From positions 75,080,435 to 75,144,434 of the forward strand of contig JALGPY010000006.1 in NCBI GenBank assembly GCA_023055425.1: DNA of 64,000 nt, in the 5' to 3' direction. Each line of letters opens with the position of its first letter. The stretch's first letter is position 1. Below, one piece after another: positions 56,870-64,000 of the stretch. Below the pieces are notes generated by a model, which saw only the letters and a list, made by a program, of their open reading frames with translations, did not search any database and was not told the DNA's origin. The position numbers and the translations under genes were made by a program. The DNA comes from Linanthus parryae. Its lineage: Eukaryota; Streptophyta; Magnoliopsida; Ericales; Polemoniaceae.

Positions 56870-58343
56870 TGTCGCAATTGTGCTCTAGAGGCAATCAATT
56901 AGTCGTGACATTGATGTGGACTTACTATTCGTTGTGTATCAATATAAAGATATGCTAAAAAAATGAAGTCCTTAGAATATAAATGTTATATTCTTAAATA
57001 TCCCTAGTAGTGTACTATAGTTAATAGGACGACTGTATTGCATCGAGACTAATATGTGGGTAGATTGATATGGGGATATCAAGTCTAACACATGGGTACG
57101 CATTAGGAGTAATGGCGTACTGGATTGACCCACCATGAGAAGGCTACATGGGAGTTATGTGAATGTCAAAAAGGCTTCTCATAGTGACAATGGTGTTGTG
57201 ATCCTTAGACTCGAAGTCACTAGATACTCTGGTTGTGAATTATCATGTTTTGATATCATCAAAACGTTACACCGTAACTGGAAAAATATTAAGGCTTTAA
57301 TCAGACATGATATGAAGCAAGTCGAGAGATCGTAGTGATGTAGAGAGGATTTGTTCCTCCCACATAATGGGACAAAATATCCATGGCCACTCGACGAGTG
57401 AGACTTAGAAAACTGCATGACCATGCTTAAATAAATCAATATGGGATATTGATGTTATTTGTTTATCTAGGTCTACTCACAGATCGAGAAACTATGGATT
57501 GGATATACAAGTGTGACACTCCATGTCTTGTGTCTAATTCGGATAGATGAGACAAAGGAATTATACAACACAGTAACACATTCCTATTACTTGGGAGCAT
57601 TGATGTATTGCTAGATACCGCTCAATGTTTGTAATTATTATTATTACTGCCACGTAATTAGGAATCTACACGTTCACACACAATAATATATCTAGCTGGG
57701 ATTATTGCTAATTAGTTGGACTAAATAGAAATAATGAATTAAATGGACTAAAGTGTAAATTGTGCTCATTAGTTGGACTAAAGAGCAATTGTGGTCTAGA
57801 ATGTAACAAGTCCCACATTGTTGAATTAGTGGAAAAGAGGAATTTCTCTAGCTATAAGCAGGATTTATATGCTAAGAAAATACAGTCTTAATTTAATCCT
57901 AAACAACACAGTTCACTAGAGACTTAGAGAGAAAGGAGAAAATGAGTTTTCTCGTACTAGGGTTCGGCCTAGGGCTTGGTGCCGCCCCTCTTGAGTCGTC
58001 GGCCATCATGGATGCCGCCCACCTTCTTTCCCACGGCATGGTGATTTCGTGGCTCTCTCCTTGCTGCCGCTAAGATGTGATCCAGTCTGCACAAGTCCAA
58101 CTTCATCCTTCTTTCCACGATTGCTAGCACCATTGGAGAAGAAGTCCGGTTAAGGTCTATTCGTGTGGATACCGTAGAGACAAAGATACTATTCTTTGTA
58201 TTTGTTCATCACCTGCCTGGTATGGTTGAGGTAACCTTTCTTCCTTTCATCATGTTATGATGCTTCACCTGTGATCCTTGGTGGGATTTCAGCAGGATTA
58301 ATTTTTTGTTATTCCGCTGCATAACCTGCTTCAAAACCCAACA
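56870..58343 (+). repeat. 3' LTR of Co4
   Basis: 1474 bp from TGTCGCAATTGTGCTCTAG (TGTTGG in the 5' copy) to AAAACCCAACA, followed by TSD TCATG. A short AAGTGGAATAC before it is in the place of the PPT. Confidence 0.9.
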
Positions 58344-58623
58344 TCATGTACGCCATGTTGTGTACTAGATCAGATGTGGAATATGCGTTGAGTATGGAAA
58401 GCACATATCAGTCCAATCTGTGTCAGATTCACTGGATTCGTGCCAAGAACATCCTTAAGTACTTGAGAAGAACTAAGGATGCGTTCTTGATATTATGAGG
58501 TGAGCAAGAACTTAGTGTAATTGGCTGCACTGACGCGAGCTTCTAAACCGACAAGGATGACTATATATCACATTCGGGCTATGTGTTTTGCTTGAATGGA
58601 GGAGCTGTGAGCTAGAAGAGTTT
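58344..58623 (+). pseudogene. pol: Co1 RNase H, resumed after Co4 and cut by Gy3
   Basis: Continues the Co1 pol frame from 50317: YAMLCTRSDVEYALSMES, ILKYLRRTKDAFLI, then RNase H GCTDASF and SGYVFCLNGGAVS. Two stops lie in it. It ends abruptly at the Gy3 LTR boundary (58624). The minus-strand frame 58512-58742 spans this junction and is not a gene. Confidence 0.88.
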
Positions 58624-59956
58624 TGTTCGTTCGAATCCCAAGTATAGGATATCGTCTCAAGTAATAATCCGGTAACACTGGAGTCGAATCCACAAGGACT
58701 GAGAAAGAGAGAACACTCTAAGCAAACAAAACAACTAAGCAACTACCTAAAATGGCTAAAGTAACTTCTCAATGGCTTTTGAGCTAGCCAAGCTTCAAAT
58801 CTACTAAGTAGAACTTGGTAGATCAAGGTTTTGTGAGAACTTGCAAAAAAACTAAATGAAAGAAATCAAGAAACTAAGCAAGTAGAGATGAACTAATATC
58901 GAAATAAAGTCTCTAAGATTGAGAGGAGATGTTGGCCTTAGTTGAACTCCCTAGATGTGTTGTGCATGAATCCAACACCCAAACAATCGTCACAATGAAG
59001 AATGTGGATTCTAATGTCGAAGTCAAGTGTGACTCATGAAGAACTCTTGTGAAATTCAAAACTAAATTATATCAACTATCTTGGATATGTATTCAAAAAT
59101 GATTCCACATTCAAGATGAAGCAATAGTCTAGATTTGTATTACAACACTTGTTCGAGATGAATCACAAGAAGAACTTCTCAACTCAATGATTCAACAATC
59201 AAATCCACACACACAACATCTAAGTTCATCAACCTTAGCCAACAATTAGTCTAGCTACTCATATTCAAGAGCCAAGCAAGATATATAACAAGAACATTCA
59301 TAACCATTTCTACTGAATTTAAGCTTAACTCAAGAATTTTTGCTACAAAATGAGGAGTAAATCAACTAAATGTAGCCAAGTAACCCAGAATCATCAAGTA
59401 AAAGTAGCCAAGTAACCCAGAATCATCAACTAAAAGTATCCAAGTAACCCAAAAAATTAAGAACAAGCTAAGAACAATGAAGAACAACCTTGAATCTGAC
59501 CCAACTCTTCCCTTAGGTGTTCTTGGCTCTGAATTTGCTCAAAATGAGCACGGAATTACCAAGAACGACGCGAAATCGGTCAAGAAAAGAGATAGAGAAT
59601 CATAGGTTTGGCCAAGAAATTTTTGAGGTCCAAGAGAAACTGAAATTTCTTCATCGTTGCTTCATATAGACTTCGTCTTTGTGCTTTCTTGGCCTCTAAG
59701 AACTGATCCTAGCCTTTGAACTCATCTAAGTAATCTTCAATCGCTGATTTGTGCTTCGTCCTTAAGAACCCTAGAAATTGGGGCTTTCTTGGTTCCTTCC
59801 TTTTAGGCCGAATTGAGAGTTGGGTTATGTAGAGGATCAAATAGGGAGTGATTTGGGACCGATTTGAGTCAATTTGGTGATGAAACGAGGTCGGGGTGAG
59901 GGTTTGAAGAAGCTTGGTTGAAGCTTCCATGAAGGAACAGCTGGGGTTTCGTCGGG

Positions 59957-60042
<86 letters not shown>

Positions 60043-60609
60043 CAGGTGGTGCTGCGAAACTTTCGCCGAAATTGCACTCGGCTCCCCCCACATTTGCTAG
60101 AAGCTTTTAAAATGCCCCCTTGCTGTTATGATCTCTCCAAGCTAGCCCTTATCAACTTTGAAAAACTACAATTAGACCCTAATTCTTTACTTTCTTCATA
60201 TATTGGCCCTTTTCACCAACTTTTTATTTGCAATTTAACCTCTTGACTTTTCAATCTTCAATATTTGCCATCTATCTTCTCTTGTCCTCTTCATTTAAGC
60301 CCTTGAGACTTCTCTTTGCTTGCACATTAGCCATAAAATGTTCAAATATTCTTCAAAGTAAGTCCTCCAAGCCCTTTCTTCATGTCACTTGGCCCCTCTA
60401 AAGCGTCTCAATTCATCATTCAAGCTCTCCCAACTAGCCTCTTGTGTTCTAAAGCACGTCTTTGCCTACAAAATAAGATAAAAACAACCAAATCTACAAA
60501 GACAAGCATAAGTCTAGAAAGAGAGGTAAAAAAAATATAGATTACACATATTAGCAAGTTATGAAGAGATCAGTAACATACTCAAACATACAATTTTAAG
60601 TCGTTAACA
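58624..60609 (-). repeat. 3' LTR of Gy3
   Basis: 1986 bp; minus strand TGTTAACGAC at 60609 to ...AACGAACA at 58624. Shares CCAAGTATAGGATATCG and most of its length with the Gy2 LTRs. A tandem triplication of a ~33-bp unit with GTAGCCAAGTAACCCA occurs at about 59370-59455. Ser/Leu- and Glu/Arg-repeat frames here come from the GA run. Confidence 0.88.
59961..60038. repeat. (GA)39 microsatellite in the Gy3 LTR
   Basis: 78 bp of uninterrupted GA. The corresponding place in Gy2 (near 33280 and 24090) has only a few GA units. It produces long false frames on both strands. Confidence 0.95.
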
Positions 60610-60650
60610 CACCCCAACTAGCCTTTTGCTCGTCCTCGAGCAAAAAAGGC
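60610..60650 (-). other. PPT and hairpin of Gy3
   Basis: Minus strand AGTTGGGGTG before the LTR. GCCTTTTGCTCG (60621-60632), loop TCCT and CGAGCAAAAAAGGC (60637-60650) can pair over 12 bp with two bulged bases, a longer version of the Gy2 hairpin. Confidence 0.75.
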
Positions 60651-60738
60651 GATACGACACGCAAACTAGTGAAGAACCAATCATGAGAGACACACACTCA
60701 ACTAGCCAAGGCTTGACTCAACTCTAAACAAGACCCAA

Positions 60739-60780
<42 letters not shown>

Positions 60781-61599
60781 TATCTATCCTAAGTGAGAAC
60801 CCAAAGAAATAAAATACTAAATTTATTAACTAATTTTAATTTTTTTTGGTGGGGGAAAAACAAGAATGCATAAATATTTTCTCAAATAAATTATCAAATT
60901 CCAAACAGATTGAGAAATAAACCAATGGATGTCTAATCCAAGGTTGATTAAGTCCCAATCGCAAGAAAGTATGCCTTCAAAAATAAGGATCACATGAAAC
61001 TAGCCATTCTCATACTTATTCAAAAGCACCCATGTAGGATGGACCTCCAAATCTTTGAAAAAAAAAAATAGAATGGGGGATGTGGTTGTGGGCTTGTATG
61101 ATCCTTTTGTGGATTTTTTGTGAGGTGGTGCAATTTTTATCCTCATTTTTTGAGGTTTTAGAATTAAACATTTTTTCCACACATGTCCACTTCTAATCCA
61201 AGGTTCTCCAAGACCCACAACAAAAGAGAGGAATATACAAGCGAGTGGGATTTTTAAGCTAAACCAAGGGGGCTATCTAGGTGGTGGCATGAAATTTATC
61301 CCCGAAAACCCCTCTATTTCTTAGGCATCGCATAAGGTGTCATGGTCATAACCACCCCAATGGGCTACAAGTTTCCACCGCCAAAAACAACAAGAATTAA
61401 ATCCTATTTGTAGAGTTCAAATAGCTTTAGAGAATACACCCTTTTTCAAAAGTAGTAAGACGTCAAAGTTTATGTGATCAACTTAGTTTGAAGGACTTAA
61501 ACATGAAAACTAAATTTAGTGTGTCGCTTTGTGAGAACGCATGATATCGCGCAATGTGGGATATTGGTGTAGATGTATTGAGTATAAGAAAAGAACTCC

Positions 61600-61642
<43 letters not shown>

Positions 61643-62243
61643 ATGGACTAAGAGATTTCATTATTTGAAAACATCTAGCTTTCCAAAATTCCCCCTTTTT
61701 CTATTTTTTTTTTATTTTTCATTTTTTATTTTATTTTTTCGAAATAAGTGACGCAAGTACAACGTTCTAAGACTCAATAAATCTATCAAAGAAGAAAATA
61801 AAATCTAGACTAAAGATGGAAGGTTAAATTAAATTAAACTGTCAAAGAAAGAGAAAAAAAATCTATGGTTTGACACGGGAAAAGAGTAATGCTTCTCATA
61901 AGAGGTTCACACAATTTTATTTTATTTTAATTCTTTAATTTTTTTGGATTTTCACTTTTTTTCATTTTTTTTCATGTAAACCGCTAATGAAAGAATAATC
62001 ATGCAAGTTACCATTTAACAAAGAAATAACTCAACTCCACCCCCAACTAAAATATCACATTTTCCTCAATGTGTTGGAACAATGGAAGAACAAGTAAATT
62101 TAAGCAAGTGATAAAGGGATAGGGAGACCTCATACACATCTTTGGTCACCAAGCACCATCAATCCTCCATAAGCAACCTACAAAATAATTAACAGCAAAA
62201 GAACTACAACTAATATTTACAAGGGTGATACTTTTGGTGAACA
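60651..62243 (-). other. Non-coding 3' region of Gy3
   Basis: About 1.6 kb collinear with Gy2 24651-26302. Contains an (AC)n run at 60745-60779, a run of 38 A at 61604-61641 and T-rich stretches near 61695-61740. The second purine tract with TAGTTGGGGGTGG (minus) is at about 62037-62050, next to the fragment TTGAGGAAAATGTGATATTT. No env-like ORF. Confidence 0.7.
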
Positions 62244-63540
62244 TTAGTTAGTATAGGTTGGGTCCATAAGAGAAATGGACTCAACCTTGGCATCAAAATT
62301 TTCAACATATGGTTTCAATCTTTGGCCATTCACCTTTAAACTCTCCCCACTTTTGGGGTTCAAAATTTCAATGGTCCCATAAGGATATACATGCTTCACA
62401 ATATATGGACCATTCCATTTTAATTTCAACTTTCCTCCAAAGAGTTTCATCATTGAGTTAAAGAGAAGAACTTTTTGATTAGACACAAAAGACTTAGGAA
62501 CAATATGTTTATCATGATAAGCCTTTGTCCTTGCCTTAGAGATCCTAGTGTTCTCATAAGCCTCATTTCTAAGATCTTCTAACTCATTCAAGTTTAACTT
62601 CCTTTCTTTCCCCGCTTTTGCAAGATAAAAATTCAAATATTTGATGGCCCAATAGGCCTTGTGGTCTAACTCCACCGGAAGATGGCATGCCTTTCCATAC
62701 ACTAGTCTATACGGAGACACACCAATGGGAGTCTTGTAAGCGATATGGTAAGCCCAAAGAGAATCAACCAGCCTCAAAGACCAATCTTTGCGGTTTGGAT
62801 TTACCGTTTTCTCCAAGAGCCTTTTAATTTCCCTATTAGAAACTTCGACTTTCCCACTAGTTTGCGGGTTGTATGGTGTGCAAACTTAATGCACAATTCC
62901 ATACTTTTTCATGAGTCTCTCAAAAGGCATATTGCAAAGATGTCTCCCTTCATCGCTAATGATAGCTCGGGGCATGCCAAAATGAGATAAAATGTGGTGT
63001 TGAAGAAACTTGATCACAACTTTATGATCATTGGTTTTTGAAGGTATGGATTCAACCCACTTTAACACATAATCCACCTCCAAGAGTATATATAGGTTGC
63101 CAAAGGATGATGGGAATGGACCCATGAAGTCAATACCCCAACAATCAAATATTTCAATAACTAAAATGGGGTTCAAGGGCATCATATTTCTCTTCCCATT
63201 ATTTCCTCCCATCCTTTGGCACCTATCACATGCTTTGCCATAATGAAATGCATCACTAAAAAGAGTAGGCCAATATAAACCACTTTGCAAAATCTTGGCG
63301 GCGGTTTTTCTAGCCGAAAAATGGCCGCCACAAGCATACTCATGGAAAAATGAAAGAACACTATGAAACTCTTCATTTGGGATGGACCTTCTAACAATTT
63401 GATCCGGACAATATTTAAAAAAGGTCATCCCAAACGAAATTCCGGCATTCTCTTACAAATCGCAACTTCTCTTGTCGTTTTAAATTTTCCGAAAAAATTC
63501 CACAAGCAAGATAATTAGCAATATCGGCAAACCAAGGAAC
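62244..63540 (-). pseudogene. pol: Gy3 integrase
   Basis: One frame runs 63428-62244, broken by a TAA at 62886-62888. N-terminal zinc-binding part: HEYACGGH and CDRCQRMGG. Core: GIDFMGPF (first Asp), IISDEGRH (second Asp) and [12 protein letters not shown] (Glu), all intact, unlike Gy2. C-terminal domain: [17 protein letters not shown] to MDPTYTN. Above 63428 a frameshift joins [10 protein letters not shown] and WDDLF sequence (63415-63675). Integrase would insert element cDNA; here only the stop and shift prevent a product. Confidence 0.9.
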
Positions 63541-64000
63541 ATTTAAAAAGGGCAAAGAGATGCTCATCCGGAAATGTCTCAACAATAGGCAAGGAGATTT
63601 TTTGCTTAGGAATGTCAATGATAGACAAGTGATCCGCCAAAAAAAATTCCACACCTCGTTTATCATTGATTTCAATATAAAACTCTTGAAGCAAAAGTAC
63701 CCAACGGATTAAACGAGGTTTGGAATCTTTTTTTGTGGAAAGGTATTTCAAGGCGGCATGGTCGGTGTAGACAAGCACTTTTGAACCAAGCAAGTATGGC
63801 CTAAATTTTTCAATACCAAATACCATGGCCAAAAGCTCTTTTTCCGTAGTGGAATAATTTAACTGAGCATCGTTCAAAGTTTTACTTGCATAGTAGATAA
63901 CATGTGGTATCTTATCGTCACCTCTTTGACCCAAAACGGCCCCAACCACATGGTCACTAGCATCACACATGATTTCAAAAGGAAGAGTCCATTTGGGTGG
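63541..64000 (-). pseudogene. pol: Gy3 RNase H (runs off the window)
   Basis: The frame 63515-63970 contains [39 protein letters not shown] (catalytic Glu kept), [15 protein letters not shown] and [15 protein letters not shown]. It ends in a frameshift near 63545. RT lies beyond base 64000. Confidence 0.88.

Larger units (their letters stand above)
50318..58343 (+). mobile_element. Co4: complete but heavily decayed copia element, same family as Co1, nested in Co1 pol
   Basis: LTRs 50318-51822 and 56870-58343, flanked by a perfect TSD TCATG (50313-50317 and 58344-58348). PBS, a 1.66-kb leader and gag-pol remnants lie between. LTRs differ by very roughly 10% by eye in the first ~480 bp. It inserted into the RT/RNase H boundary of its own relative, Co1. 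Confidence 0.92.
11238..58623 (+). mobile_element. Co1: Ty1/copia LTR retrotransposon hosting the nest, cut off by Gy3
   Basis: The 5' LTR (11238-12630), PBS and long leader are at the left. The leader is interrupted at 14210 by Co2 and resumes at 47105. Gag, protease, integrase and RT follow at 47132-50317, are interrupted by Co4, and resume as RNase H at 58344-58623, where Gy3 begins. Collinearity with Co4, which has the same LTR, leader and gag-pol order uninterrupted, supports joining these pieces. The 3' LTR lies outside the window. The gag type resembles copia elements of the Ivana/Oryco sort, but I am not sure of the lineage. Confidence 0.85.
58624..64000 (-). mobile_element. Gy3: Athila/Tat-type gypsy element, same family as Gy2, truncated by the right window edge
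   Basis: Minus strand: RNase H (from the edge), integrase, ~1.6 kb non-coding tail, PPT with hairpin, 3' LTR ending at 58624 in Co1 RNase H. It is collinear with Gy2 22738-28100 at high identity by eye. The other LTR, gag and most of pol are outside. Left flank is AGTTT (58619-58623); the matching TSD cannot be seen. Confidence 0.92.

Noticed and set aside
59709..60246. Frames with long Ser-Leu or Arg-Glu runs on both strands
   Set aside because: Translations of the (GA)39 run.

Overview
This window is intergenic DNA from a repeat-rich flowering-plant nuclear genome, probably a eudicot; the species cannot be named from it. Almost every base belongs to an LTR retrotransposon. I see no host protein gene, rRNA, tRNA gene, CRISPR array or organelle DNA. 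The only stretch I cannot assign to a transposon is about 0.5 kb at 10.7-11.2 kb. Coordinates of LTRs, primer-binding sites (PBS) and target-site duplications (TSD) were read by hand from TG...CA ends and flanking 5-mers. Divergence figures are rough eye counts.

Layout. (1) 1-6006: Gy1, a minus-strand Athila-like Ty3/gypsy element that runs off the left edge. (2) 6007-11237: a mosaic of old fragments: a truncated SIRE-like Copia LTR, an inverted piece of a Co1-type LTR, an Athila-like LTR remnant and a chromovirus pol remnant. (3) 11238-58623: Co1, a plus-strand Ty1/copia element that hosts a deep nest. Its leader was split at 14210 by Co2 (SIRE-like copia, 14211-47104, TSD GCATA). Co2's reverse transcriptase (RT) was split at 19147 by Co3 (second SIRE-like copia, 19148-40229, TSD GACAG/GACAA). 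Co3's pol was split at 22737 by Gy2 (minus-strand Ty3/gypsy, 22738-33821, no TSD). Co2's third ORF was split by a solo gypsy LTR (42692-44291, TSD ATTCT). Co1's pol was split at 50317 by Co4 (same family as Co1, 50318-58343, TSD TCATG), and Co1 was finally cut at 58623 by Gy3. (4) 58624-64000: Gy3, same family and strand as Gy2, running off the right edge inside RNase H.

Coding content. All gag and pol genes are broken by stops, frameshifts, deletions or insertions, so no element here looks autonomous. Gy1 is least damaged: its gag-pol frame is continuous apart from three in-frame stops. The SIRE-like Co2 and Co3 each carry, after pol, an extra ORF3 with a basic head, a conserved central domain and an acidic tail, in the position of the env-like gene of SIRE elements. 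Polypurine tracts (PPTs) lie both before and after it.

Most unusual signal. A 12-bp palindrome (TCAAAGCTTTGA and symmetric variants such as TCAAGGCCTTGA and TCAAATATTTGA) is scattered dozens of times through the LTRs, coding linkers and 3' regions of Co2, Co3 and the related LTR fragment. I did not notice it in the other elements. Its recurrence in non-homologous contexts and different reading frames suggests a DNA- or RNA-level function.
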